A model generated the notes under the pieces. That model ran no database searches. It was given only the letters and a program-made list of their open reading frames with translations, and had not been told where the DNA came from. From Ptiloglossa arizonensis (taxonomy: Eukaryota; Arthropoda; Insecta; Hymenoptera; Colletidae): a stretch of 64,000 nucleotides of DNA. The position numbers and the translations under genes are program-made. The stretch spans positions 23,516,543-23,580,542 of the forward strand of contig NC_135048.1 of NCBI RefSeq assembly GCF_051014685.1. Reading direction: 5' to 3'. Of this stretch, positions 12,218 through 23,653 are shown piece by piece (position 1 is the stretch's first letter; the number at the start of each line of letters is the position of its first letter).

Positions 12218-13260
12218 GAATCCTAACCGATTCATCGATGATACTCCCGCGAAGAAATTACGCAAAATTTGATTCCTCGTTGATAATCGACGCAACTGGT
12301 TCGCTGTTATCCGATCTCGGTCGCTCGTGACTCGTCCCCTTGTACGGTATCGGAAATCCGAAAATCGTTAGCCCGGTTTCGTGCAAACTATCCCGATGTT
12401 CCCGCTCGATGGCGGGCAATTACCGTACATCGCTGAAATTCTCTTCAAGTTCCGTCTGATTCGTGCGGCATTGTTCGTTCCGTGCGAATCCACCTTGAGA
12501 CGAACGGAGAACCGAGTTGCGCGTCAAAGCGAGAAACTCGAGGAGGTCGAAAGTCGAGTAAATTTTGCACGCGTTCGGCCCACGATGCGCGGTGTGTGGC
12601 GTCTTGTCCGCCCTTTTGCCATTCCCTAGAGGGTTCCTTGCACCCCCCGTCCCCCGCTCGGCCCGTTTCTCTCTCTCTCTCTCCGCGAGCCGATTTAATT
12701 ATTCCACGAAGGTAAGCGCTTTGAGTTTTCCGACAGGGGGCGCACACGCGCGCGTGCTACGAACGGAAGAAGAAAAAGAACCCGAGCCAAATATATTTCT
12801 GGACGGCAGAAGCGGCTCGACATTCCCTCCTTTTTTTTTTCTTTTTTTTTTTATTTTCCCTTCCTCTCCCTTCTCCTGTTTTCACTCCGTTACGGCCTCC
12901 CCCTCCCCCTCAGTCGTTGCTGCCCTTTCCTATTCTCATTCCGCTCCGTCGTCGTTCAAGACCAGCTGCTCTTGTTGCCGGACAGAGTTAGCCGACTAAT
13001 CCGCTATTAATCGAAGCAAATGTCCTGACCTCGCGATCTACTTGCCCGTTTGCTCGTTATTATTACTCTCGGTGGGATTTCAAGACCGCGAGGTTTCTCC
13101 GGGAACTCGTTAACGATCCTTCCACGGACCGGGAAGAATTCCTCTCCTCCGGGCTACGTCGATACCCGCCAAGTCGAATGCTCCGCTTTTCCACTTCCGC
13201 ATCGCGATATTTCCTATTTCCGGGCGGGATTTCTGCCCGAAAATGGTCACCCGGTTTTTT
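12218..13260. other. CpG-rich unique block, no gene established
   Basis: This GC-richer block (12380-13010) contains CT- and T-rich stretches and an exon-border-like aag/gtaagc at about 12710-12715. It could include a promoter or an untranslated exon, but no reading frame supports a protein. Confidence 0.35.
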
Positions 13261-14200
13261 CTTGCATTTCCAATCCTATTTCCTCCTGCACCGTTCGGTT
13301 CGCGCTTTCACGAATTTAATCGAGCTTCGTGGATTGGGAAAATTGTACATTTTCCAGCGTTCGAGAACACACATGTAGCAATAAAACGATCGTGGAATTT
13401 TTCATCTGAATTCAAGATCGACTTTTTCTTATATTTCTAATCCTATTTCCTTCTGCCCCTTCAGTTCGTAATTTCACGAATTTAATCGAGCTTCGTGGAT
13501 TGGGAAAATTGTACATTTTCCAGCGTTCGAGAACACACATGTAGCAATAAAACGATCGTGGAATTTTTCATCTGAATTCAAGATCGACTTTTTCTTATAC
13601 TTCTAATCCTATTTCCTTCTGCCCCTTCAGTTCGTAATTTCACAAATTTAATCGAGCTTCGTGGATTGGGAAAATTGTACACTTTCTCGCGTTCAGGAAC
13701 ACACATACGTTAATAAGAAAATGGTGGGATTTTTCATCTAAATTCTAAATGGTTCTAAATCTAGATTCTGAAGAAAAGAAGAAATAGGTTTGGAAATGCA
13801 AGAAAAATTGATCTTGAATTTAGAACCATCAAAATAGATTAATAAAAAAATAGTGGAATTTTTCATCTAAATTCAAGGTCAATTTTTCTTGCATTTCCAA
13901 TTCTATTCGCGCTTTTATGAATTTAATGGGGCTTCGAGGATTGGAAGAATTTTACATTTTTTCATACTTAGGAACACACACATAATAACAAAAAGATTGT
14001 GAGTTTTTTCATTAGAATTCAAGGTCAATTTTTCTTGCATTTCCAATCCTATTGACAGATGACAATAGATTTCTTTTTGTCCCCGTCAATTCACGCTTTT
14101 ATGAATTTAATAGGAAAATTATACATTTCGAGGATTGGGTAAAATTTCACATTTTTTCGCGTTCAAATACATACATACAATAACAAAAAAACTGTAGTTT
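13261..14200. repeat. 166-bp tandem repeat array, about 5 units
   Basis: cgttcgagaacacacatgta begins at 13358 and 13524, and a variant at 13690, so the period is 166 bp. Two units are almost identical (13340-13690). Units after 13700 are diverged and include a partial inverted copy (13780-13830). Confidence 0.9.
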
Positions 14201-14859
14201 GTTTCATCAAAATTATGGGTCGATTATGAATAGTTCCACAAGAACGTGCGGACGATATCTTCGAGATCTGGTAACTAGTGGAAAATTGTGATAATCCAAA
14301 TGTGTACAGTCTTCTCGAGTAAGCTTCGATTAGAATTCTTTTAAATTCGTCTACGTCACAGAAGAGAACAAAATTTTCCTAGATGAATATTGGTTAAGCA
14401 AGATACTTCGAAGCCTGCTAACGATCTCGAGCTTCTGATACAAACCAATCGAAAATGAATACACGATAAACCACAAAATTAAAGGAAAATGAATTTTAAA
14501 ATTAAGAATTCTAATTATTCGACGAATGTGAACACCACTAACTGTACGAGACTTTGAAAAATTGAAAGTAACCAAGACTGAGCTACAATTGCTACCGAAG
14601 AACACTGTACTCGTTACTAAGAGCGTACAACTCTCTCAGTTGTACATTCGATCCGTGCAAAGCTCTGTGCAAATAAACCGATATTTACAGACAAATTCTT
14701 CAAGGACAGATTGCACATCTTATCATCGGAATAATTAAGCGAAATTGATTCCCTTGTACAGAGTTGCCCAGATAATTCGAGTGAAATTTCACGAGTACGT
14801 AGCACTGGTCGAAAGGAGCGAAGACGTCTGAATAAACACGGTTCCAAATGTCATTAGTC
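14201..14859. other. no gene recognised
   Basis: Unique, moderately AT-rich. Two minus-strand open frames of 76-84 codons (14351-14605, 14617-14847) have no recognised domain. Confidence 0.5.
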
Positions 14860-15130
14860 CCGAAGTTACAAGACAGTTTTCAACCGCGTGGCTGCAACAG
14901 CACAGAAGACTATGTTGCGTGTCTACCTACGACTTATCGAGTAAGTCGTTGGGTCGAGCAAGGTAAACATAATACGCATTGGTACCGCGTAGTCGTAGAT
15001 AACCCGTGTCATTCGGTAACAGTAATGGTAGAACTACTTTGTTAGTTTTGTATTATAGCGTCGTCGGTGCGCGTCTAGAGTTACCTCTCGGTTTACTTCT
15101 ACGTTTCTTAAACATTAGTTTATATTTCAT
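14860..15130 (+). repeat. dispersed ~270-bp repeat, copy 1
   Basis: Homologous to the reverse complement of 41850-42115. The most conserved core is tgtctacctacgacttatcg (about 14920). Flanking blocks also align, for example ttacaagac...caaccg upstream and tagagttac...tttaaaca downstream. Indels break any common reading frame, so the 65-codon open frame at 14848-15045 is not conserved and the repeat looks non-coding (SINE- or transposon-derived). Confidence 0.7.
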
Positions 15131-15224
15131 CGATGGAAACGTCTCACAACACCGTTTAACCGGACTTTTTCACTCGTATCGGTGAGCACCGCACACTCCT
15201 CAAGTTTGACCTCGACTTTCCGGA

Positions 15225-15375
15225 ACACACTGAACGTAATCGAAATATAATATCGGGTTGTTTTGTTCGTTTTTCTTTGACGAAAATGAAACACGATTTT
15301 CTCAAAGTGTACAAACATTTTGTCAAATTATATCCATTTTAGAAAGCGAAATGACTTTCCGAACAATCCAATACG
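15225..15375 (+). mobile_element. mariner-like terminal fragment A
   Basis: Shares gaaaatgaaacacgatttt, tgtacaaacattt and a gaaatgactttccgaaca end with fragments at about 31565-31700 (opposite strand) and 49615-49735. The termini resemble mariner ends (ggttgttcggaaagtcattt on the other strand). Only the terminal 130-150 bp survive, with no transposase. Confidence 0.6.
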
Positions 15376-17990
15376 ATACAATTGAACCACGTACCTGGCA
15401 CGATACACTTTAGCATTATTCATAGCCTTTCTCAAGAAAAGAAAAAAAAAACTTACCACCGGAAGCGTTTCCTATCCCGAAAAATACGTGATCTATCCCG
15501 AACTATGAATTTCAAACGATAAACCGTAAAGTTTGAATGCAATATTCTCGACGGTGCGGAAAGATTGAAAAACAAACAGAAGAAAAAGAAGTAGAAGTAG
15601 AAGAAGAAGAAAAAAAACGAAAGAAGAGACCGGTGGAAGAAAAACTTGGTCATTGGGTAATTGCCAGAGTTTAGTGCATTCGACGTTCGCTCTGAAACCC
15701 GTTAAAAAGTTGTGCAATCCTATTACCGTTTTTTTTTGTTTTTTTCTCTCTCTCTTTCCCTTCGTTATTCCAAAACAATACGTACGAACGTGTAACGTGC
15801 ATTCTTCGCCCGTTCGCGAGACTTTGTCGAAACGATCGCGATACGTGGAACCCGTGTTTGCAGAGATCGATGGCTAAGGGGCTACGATCGATCCACTTCT
15901 CTCGTGTATGCTTTTTCACTAATCCCCGAACGTCCTCTGCGCGCGTCTACGAACGATCGTCTCGGTTTCAGCGAAGCGATCATCGGTCCCTGGCACGCGA
16001 GCACCGTGGCTTCTTTTACTGGTGGATCGCGTGCTCTTTTTCACCGATTCAATAATACCGAGAAGTCGAAGCTTATCTGAACGGTGACGCAACACCGTTC
16101 GCGTTACGTAAGCCGCGAATCATGACCCAGACTACGCAACCAGGGATCTTTATCAGGGGTAGGGTCGTCGTCGAGGCAAGGAACGCGATACAAATGTCAC
16201 GTGACCGAGTAACAGATTACTCCGATCCACTTTCACGGAATAGAATAAACAAATTACGGTTCGTTCGGCACGTGGGTAATTCGCGATTCAATTTACGAAG
16301 AAATTTCATCCGGTCGTGTTCCTCGTGAACGAAAAAAAAGAAAGAAGAGAACGGGTCGTCGAAAACGGTGTCTCCTCGCACGAAACGCGCGCCATTCCTA
16401 CCGTTTCCATTTCTCGGGTTACTATTTTCGAAACGTCCCCCATATATTACGCCCGCATCGTATATCATAGTCCGCGGTTTGCTCGCGATACGCTCAAGAA
16501 AGCAAACAAACGTGCCTTCGCGAGTTTAGCTCGGGTCTCGCGATCGCCTAACCCACATACCGGATCGTCTAATCATCCGAGTTAATTACCGGCCGGGGCG
16601 AGAAAATAACAACGATAGCGGAGCAACGCACCGGTTCCAGCGGTGAAAGCGACGAAAATCGAACGCGACGGTAATCATCGATCATCGATGCAACGACAAA
16701 CACGGAGGAATCTTTCTAATGTTTATTTTCAACCGGTCCGTTTCTCCAGTCGTGTGACAGACGCAAGGTGTGCACGATAAGTAGCCTTTTTTCACAGCTG
16801 AGAACGCGAACTGAGTCGAAGTTTCGAATCATCGTTCGAAAGAAGTTTGAATTTTACTGGATTTGGTGCATCGAGTTGAAAGGAGAGTGTGTTGGATTGT
16901 AAATAAAAAGAGAAGGGAAAAGAATGCGTTTCTTTCGCGTAAGACGAGTATTTATCGTATCGTACTCGTAACTTTACTATTCGTTCACGATTGGTTTGTT
17001 TGGCATTTAATTTCCTCAAACTCATCGTCGTTGCTCTAACTGTCTTTGTAACTGTTCGATATCGTTGATCCAAGAAGAGTATCTTTCTCAAATAATACTT
17101 GAACCGAGCAAATAAATCGACGTTTCTTATCGAATCTCCCGGAACTGTGTAAATTTCTTACAAATTATCGTGTAGTTGCATTCTCAGCGCGCCGTGGGTC
17201 AGCCGCGTGATAAACAACCAAGTGCACTCACCAGAGAATGCACCTAAATCGTGGAAAGAGGCCTAATCTTGGAGAACTTCCACGAAGGGCGAACAACACC
17301 GCGATTCGGACCGTAACGTATATGGATGTTTGAAAATTTATTCCGACGGTACGCAACATCAAATACAAATCTTTAATATGTGTATCGAAAGAACATACTT
17401 CGAACAATTTTTGAGCTAATTTTCGTAAAAAATTGTTAACGCACACGGACGATAACAGTGTTCTTGTATTACGCTGTCGAAATTTCCTAGTCTCACCGAG
17501 GAGTGGATTTCTTCCATCTCGATGGTCGAAATCGAATAAAATTTGAATCTCTAGAAACTAGACGAATATTGTAACAATTATGTACTACGATTTTGAAAAA
17601 TATAGATCGGTTTGAAAACGACAAGCTTTAAAAAAGAAATAATCATTTTCCTGATCAAAATCGAGAGTTTCTGAAATGTTCTCTAAATGTATCCAGAAAC
17701 CAAGAAAAAATCCAGAAATTCAACGCTGTTACAATGTACACGGTTCAAATTTCGAATCGGTAGAATAAATATTTTCCTAGAAAAATTATCCGTTAGTTTG
17801 AAAAACAATTTCGAGGAAATCTTGTTTGAAGTTTAAGGAACGCTTTAAAAATGTTATATCCTCGTCTCGCCGTAAGATTTTAACACGGTGCTCGTAAAAT
17901 GTTCAAATTGAAAAAAATGCGCGCGAGGAGGATCGATTTCGCGAAATCGAAAATTACGATATCACGTGTTGAGATTCTCACGTTCGTGTA
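15376..17990. other. no gene recognised
   Basis: CpG-rich unique sequence with a short A/G-rich tract (15565-15640) and CT tract (15735-15765). Overlapping frames of 60-99 codons on both strands show no domain or splice support. Confidence 0.5.
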
Positions 17991-17992
17991 TA

Positions 17993-18887
17993 CGGTGTCC
18001 CAATCATCACCGGTCGATTTATTTTTTGAATAACACTCAAACGGTTCAAGTAAACTCGATGCTTGTTCTTTTATTTAAAAGTATAAACTTGGGAGTTAAT
18101 AATAAAGTAAGATATTTTCCAAATGGCCGTCTCGGTTTTTTTTACAGACCACCGATTCTTTCCCAAATTTTTCACGACGTTTTCGCACGAACTCGGATCG
18201 AGCTTTCAGCTCTGGAATAGTCTCTAAATTGTCGGTATAAATCTTATCTTTGACACGACTCCAAATAAAAAAGTCCAATGGTGTCAAATCGCATGATCTT
18301 GGTGATCAATCGACATCACCTCTTCGAGAAATTCCACGTAGCAGAAATTTTGTTTGCAAAAATATCATTGTTTCGTTCGCTGTCTGGCAAAGAGCACCAT
18401 CTTGCTAAAACCAAATATCAATCAAGTCAAGGTCTTTCAATTGATGCCAGAAATAGTCAGTCAACGCGTCGCGACATCGTTTCTCATTCACAGTAACCAC
18501 TTCGACATTATCATTTTCGAAGAAAAATAGCGCCTTTTCCCAAAAACCAAACGGTGACTCGTTTAGGATGCATTGACAATTGTTCAATCTGTCGTGGATT
18601 TTCCAAGCCCCATATGCGACAATTTTGTTTATTCACAATTATTTTTAACGATTATTATTTACACGATTTCGAGTGAAACGATTACAAAGTTCCCGAATAG
18701 TCGGCGTTACGGATCGCGATTTTTCGTAATTCCCTAAAATAATTTACACGCGTTCCGTCACCGTGTACTTTCCCGCGATTAATCTCCCGTCCCTCTAGAT
18801 GACACATGTCAAGTTTCGAGTAAATCGGTTCGACGTTTGAGAAATAACGCGAAATTGAAATCGACCGGCGACGATCGGGACACCCCG
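17993..18887 (-). mobile_element. 895-bp mariner (DD41D, rosa-like) with inverted termini
   Basis: The left terminus cggtgtcccaatcatcaccg (17993) and the reverse complement of the right terminus (ending 18887) match at about 24 of 27 positions from ggtgtccc to cggtcgattt. The element is flanked by TA dinucleotides at 17991-17992 and 18888-18889, the target duplication of Tc1/mariner elements. The interior holds a decayed minus-strand transposase. At 895 bp it is shorter than a full mariner (about 1.3 kb), so the 5' half of the gene is largely deleted. Confidence 0.88.
18096..18587 (-). pseudogene. DD41D mariner transposase remnant
   Basis: Conceptual translation of one frame from 18587 down to 18096 gives the second half of a Tc1/mariner DDE transposase. 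In order it shows a TVNEKRCRDALTDYFW-like segment, then IWF-stop-QDGA (catalytic Asp at 18399-18401), then CDLTPLDFFIW (third catalytic Asp at 18273-18275), then a C-terminal GHLENIL stretch. Exactly 41 codons separate the two aspartates, which fits the DD41D (rosa) lineage. Two in-frame stops disable it: TAG at 18405-18407, where Gln is expected, and TGA at 18306-18308, where Trp is expected. The first catalytic Asp and the DNA-binding N-terminus are missing. It sits inside the TIR-bounded element and cannot encode an active enzyme. Confidence 0.85.
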
Positions 18888-18889
18888 TA

Positions 18890-19740
18890 GAATCGGACTC
18901 GATCGAGTTGCGGTTCGCCGTGGGCCGAAATATTCGAAAAATGTCGAATTTATAATTTTCATCGAAGCACCCCGAGGCATCGCCTCGTCGAGTTTACCCA
19001 ATTAGGATGCGACGAGGCCGCGGCGATCATCAATTAATCCCACGTGGGTGTGTTCGGGTCTTAGGAGCTAAAAACCTGCCTGTTTTTGCGTCGTTTATCA
19101 TCCGCGATGATGACGCTTTAACGACGTCGAGACATTAAAAAAAAAAAAAAAAGAGAGAGAAAGAAAGAAAATCGTTAAGGAAGGTTGGACGTTTACGTAG
19201 GATACTTCAGAGCCCGTTCCGGCTGAATATATCTCGCGCGAACGCAACACAATCGTTTCGTCTCGTTTGCGTACGAACGAGCACTTTGGTGTCTACTCCT
19301 TCCGTGTTCGTGTACACGGATACACTGGGTGTTCACCAAGTAGACGAACAACGCTTGATACCGCACCGTGGTAATTGGAACGGTCGCGGAATCGAGAAAA
19401 ACATAATCTCATTAACGTCTAACGATTTTACGATTACCGTGGATAATCGAGTCAACGATCAACGATCCCGATTACCGAACCGAGCCGATGATCACGAGCA
19501 ACGTGGAACGATCGAAACGATCGCCCGACACGACGGTACTCGTTAATCGCGGTTATTGCTCGCGACCGAACGAAAAAGTTAATAATAGAAAATCGGAAAG
19601 ACGTCTATCAATGATCGAAGTAATCGTCTTTCATCGAACGATTAGAAATTGATTCACGATCGTAGATTAGAAATGTAGTTTATAATTTACCGATTAATAG
19701 ATCAATCGAAACGCGGACGAACTAAGTTTCTTTGTGACTT
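18890..19740. other. no gene recognised; A/GA tract
   Basis: Contains A14 followed by (GA)n and GAAA repeats at about 19139-19172. The rest is unique and CpG-rich. The 86-codon plus frame at 19286-19546 has no recognisable domain. Confidence 0.5.
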
Positions 19741-19865
19741 GTACGGTGCAGGCCGGTTAGACACGCTCACCTTGAATAACGTGTAATTTATACGTTGCGT
19801 GAAAAATCGTTGTACACAAGAGTTGTATGGTTTTGAGGGAGGTATCGCGTAGCGTATGCACATTT
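19741..19865 (-). repeat. inverted repeat partner 1 (pairs with 21318-21432)
   Basis: The reverse complement reads gcgatacctccctcaaaac...tacaacgattt...ttcaaggtgagcgtgtc, which aligns along about 115 bp with 21318-21432. The pair faces inward across 1.5 kb and may be the ends of one larger decayed element, or two separately inserted copies. Confidence 0.75.
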
Positions 19866-19974
19866 TTACTAGCTGGAGACGGACTCGACGTTTCAAGGTC
19901 AATTTTGCTCGTTTCTTTTTTTTCTCTTCGCACGAAATGTCGTACGTTACGTGTAGACATTAACTGTTGCAACA

Positions 19975-20036
19975 GTTCGGATTTTAATGTTTGGTTTATT
20001 ATAATACGCAGGGATCTCGCGTATTTAGTAATAATA
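19975..20036 (+). repeat. single unit related to the 72-bp array
   Basis: gttcggattttaatg...ttattataata...ggatctcgcgtatttagtaata parallels the last unit of the 2465-3110 array (gttcagattataatg...ttataatatcc...agatctcgtgtaaccagtag). It ends exactly where the palindromic insertion begins. Confidence 0.65.
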
Positions 20037-20712
20037 GGTTGTTCGATAAGTTTTATCGTTCCATAAAACTTATTCAACAGTATAGTACTAGGTTGTTCAA
20101 TAAGTTTTAGCAAACAATAAGACTTATTGAACAAACTAATATTGTTCAATAATTCTTCTCGAACGACAAGACTAATTGAACAACTTAGTACTGTTCGATA
20201 AGTTTTAGCAAATGACAAAACTTATTGAACAACTTAGTACTGTTCAATAATTTTTCTCGAATGACAAGATTTATTGAACAACCTAGTACTGTTCAATAAT
20301 TTTTCTCGAACGACAAGATTTATTGAACAACCTAGTACTATTCAATAAGTTTTAGCAAACGACAAAACTTATTGAACAACTTAGTACTGTTCAATAATTT
20401 TTCTCGAATGACAAGATTTATTGAACAACAATAATTTATTTACTGTTCAATAAATTCAATAAGGTCAATAAGTTATTGAACAACTAGTACTGTTCAATAA
20501 GTTCTATCGAACGACAAGACCTATTGAACAAACTAATACTGTTCAATAATTTTTCTCGAACGACAAGACTCATTGAACAACCTAGTACTGTTCAATAAAT
20601 TTTTGCAAACGCCAAAACTTATTGAATAACCTAGTATTGTTCAATAATTCTTCTCGAACAACCTAGTACTGTTCAATCATTTTTCTCGAACGACAAGACT
20701 TATTGAACGACC
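20037..20712. mobile_element. 676-bp array of alternating inverted mariner-like termini
   Basis: Thirteen or so ~49-bp units of the form tgttcaataagtttt / spacer / aaaacttattgaaca, each a hairpin with arms up to 15 bp. The spacers are of two kinds (agcaaacgac or ctcgaacgac). The junctions (ttgaaca acctagtac tgttcaa) are also inverted repeats, so the whole stretch alternates direction. The outer ends are ggttgttcgataagtttt (left) and its inverse (right), resembling a mariner terminus. The flanking trinucleotide ATA is present on both sides (20034-20036, 20713-20715). The related locus at 3101-3103 has a single ATA and no insert, so this is an insertion with target duplication followed by internal amplification. 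Confidence 0.85.
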
Positions 20713-20930
20713 ATAGTGATTTACGCGAATGACGAACAGTGTCGTGTGTTTTTCACGAATCTCGAAGAAAGAAAATAACGGTCAAACCGTTGATCGAACA
20801 GTGAACGAACCTTTCGACAAAACGAACACAGTATTAACAAAATTCAACAACAGACCGTTCCTCGCCGACATGTGGCACCATCTAAGTCATCGTTGCATTT
20901 ATTCCAACATTAACAACTTTTATTCGAGTC
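20713..20930 (+). repeat. copy of the 3.1-3.5 kb dispersed repeat
   Basis: atagtgattt at the insertion border matches 3101-3110. The segment gccgacatgtggcaccatct...catcgttgcatt matches 3445-3485 (tcgacatctggcactcttta...cattgttgcatt). Together with 19975-20036 this shows that the 3-kb and 20-kb loci descend from one sequence. Confidence 0.65.
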
Positions 20931-21317
20931 TAACGGTTAACGAGATTCTTTCAGACAGTTTGCTTCGCGTAACGTCAGCTCGGTGATTCAGTATCATCAA
21001 AGATTTCAACGAAACGGTGGTATTTATCTGGGCAGTGTTTATCGTGTCGAGTCTACGTATAGGTGATTTACTATCGTAGATATCGCAACTGTCTTATTAT
21101 TGAAATATTTGTTGACATTGATTTTCCATTTGCTATTACGCGTTGCAAATCGCTGAGAATCTCGAGCTGAATGACTCGCACCTGTTTAAAGGTACAGGGC
21201 CTGTAAAGATTGGTATATTTGACACAGTTTAGAAATTTTTGCCACGAAGAATACGACATTCCAATCGTTGAAACGAAATTAACCATCGAAATCTTCGTAA
21301 CGCTTTCTTCTATAAAA
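20931..21317. other. no gene recognised
   Basis: Unique sequence between the dispersed repeat and the inverted-repeat partner. Confidence 0.5.
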
Positions 21318-21432
21318 AAAAAAAGAAAATGTACACCCTGTGCGATACCACCCTCGAAACTATGTAACTTTTCTGCACAACGATCTTGTACACGAGTGAA
21401 TAATTTACATGTTTTTCAAGGCGAGCGTGTCG
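21318..21432 (+). repeat. inverted repeat partner 2 (pairs with 19741-19865)
   Basis: gcgataccaccctcgaaac...gcacaacgatct...ttcaaggcgagcgtgtc aligns to the reverse complement of partner 1. Both copies read as the same short peptide-like string in one frame (AIPPSK...), so it may derive from a coding or terminal part of a transposon. Confidence 0.75.
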
Positions 21433-22240
21433 AGCGTACATTTGTTTTTATCTATTGTACACACGTGTTTTATTGTACAATTTTTTCCAAGTATCTAATT
21501 TTTTTTCTCACACACTCGAACACGTTTCATTTTTCTTCTGGTTTTTCACGTCGAATACAGATCAATATTATCCGGTGGTCGCGGAGACGACCGCAAATTG
21601 TTCACCGATAATAATACCACACGTCTGGAGCTAACGTCGTCAATGAACGAACGTATTTATTAAAAATTAAATACCATTCCCTCTCGCGTACGTACCGCCA
21701 GCATTTTCCGACACTAATGGCGTAAATAATTTCTGCTGTAGTCGCATCGATCCATTCCACCGCATGCTTTTTGCCAAGGGTTTGGTCTCGTACGGTTCAA
21801 CAAGTTAAAATAACATCCCTGGACCACGGTTCGACGTTTCTTCCATAGCCTTGGACACTCGTTGACTATGATACAGTCCTCAATTATGACTCGATGGTCC
21901 GAACTCGTCCACTTGGTTCATTCGTGGCGAGGCTGGGATCTTCGAAATTGTGTCGTTTGAAAGCAAGTAACCTTTTGCTGTTTTTTCGGTCAAAGTACCA
22001 TTAACCCTTTCGTTGCTGCATAGTTTCGAGAGCGTCGCGTGCACACGGTACACTTTACTACTTGTGGCACGTCCCGACGCTGAATACTTTACTTTATACT
22101 TTGTGTAACCACGTCCACAATGCTCTTAGTGCCCAATTTGGTGAACGGGTATACCACGGGCACGTACCATTTATCAGAAGTGTACACAAGAGGGTTAAAG
22201 TATCTTCAATTCTCTCGAAATTAGCAATTTATTTTCATTT
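21433..22240. other. no gene recognised
   Basis: Unique sequence. No open frame with recognisable content. Confidence 0.5.
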
Positions 22241-22750
22241 TCTCCAGGGGACACTTTCGATCCTTCCTTACATAGACATAGTGGAAATTTTAAGACGAAT
22301 ATCGAAGATAATTGTATAAATTTGTCAAATCTACCGAATTTGAAGCAAATCTATACAGAGGGAGTTTATCAACGAATAAAATCTCTTGTATACATTTCAG
22401 TCTCTCGATGCAATTAAGCTTCAGACTCTAAATCTGATAAATTCAGATCCTTCCATCACGAGTGCATACACTGTTGCAGAGACCAGCATTTTTACGCTAT
22501 TTTTCCTTTCAAGTATCATTTAAATATTATTAAGCATAGTATATTTAATGCTTTCAAAATTATTAATTTAATTTAATTTTTGTCAGTCGACACGTTCAAT
22601 CCTTCCTTATACAGACACAGGAGAAATTTTAAAACGAATATTGAAGATATATAGATACAGGAAATGTACAAAATTTGAAGTAAATCTATGCAAAGGGAGT
22701 TTGTCAATGAATAAGATCTCTTGTACACCTTTTAATCTCTCGTTGGGATT
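22241..22750 (+). repeat. two diverged copies ~340 bp apart
   Basis: cgatccttccttacatagac...agggagtttatcaacgaata (22247-22400) recurs as caatccttccttatacagac...agggagtttgtcaatgaata (22589-22745). It is an old tandem duplication, or two copies of one dispersed element. Confidence 0.75.
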
Positions 22751-23480
22751 AACCCCTTCGCCCACAATATCGTACAAGGCCGATGATAAGGAAACTAGGC
22801 CAAACACAAGAACCGTGAGTAAATCTTGTCCACATTCGTGCGTTGAAATATACTTTCTTGAAAATATTGAAAGGAAATTTAACGTTCACGAAGAAGAACG
22901 AACGTGAACACATTGAGAATTGTACGACTGACGCAAATGTTGATCACGACACTCGTTATGGAAACGTAAATCGTAAAGCAAAGGGGTTGAACTCCACCCT
23001 GCCCCCTCCCATAAATCCAGATTCGATCGTTGAGGATGTACAGACTGTCGTCGTCACAGAGAGGAGAATTTTTCACGATCGAGTCCTCGTAATCACCGAT
23101 GTTGCTCCCTTGACGAGGAGGGACCACCTACGATTCCCCCCGTGTGGGGGGTAGGGTAGGGGGGTTAACCGGAAAGAAAGAGAGGCGCGTCTAATCTCGC
23201 GCGTTCACGGTCACGGGACGCTAAACCGAGGATGAAAAGAGCTCTTCAGTCGTCCATTCAGACAGCGAAACGGAGAGAGAATATCATCACCGGTGAATGC
23301 GAGCACCGCCGGGCGGAAAAAGAGTAGACCCCGGCAAATTGAAGGGGGCCAGCCACACCGGCGCAAATAGATACCGCCGCGAGCGGTTCTTCATCAGCGG
23401 TCTAGTAGCAACCGCGTGGAGCGATGCCATAGGATGTTTTATTAGAATTTCCGAGAATCTCTATTTGCAACTTCAGCCCC
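22751..23480. other. no gene recognised; short C/G hairpin
   Basis: At 23135-23163 a C6 run is followed by gtgt and G-runs (ggggggtagggtagggggg), able to form a hairpin or a G-rich structure. Flanking sequence is unique. Confidence 0.4.
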
Positions 23481-23499
23481 GGACGCCCTCGAGATGGGC

Positions 23500-23512
23500 A
23501 GAGAAACGGAAG

Positions 23513-23545
<33 letters not shown>

Positions 23546-23617
23546 TACGTGTGAGAGCTAGAGAGAAAGGAGAAAGAGAGAGGGGAGGAGAGAGAGAGGG
23601 AGTGTGAAAAACTAGAG

Positions 23618-23653
<36 letters not shown>

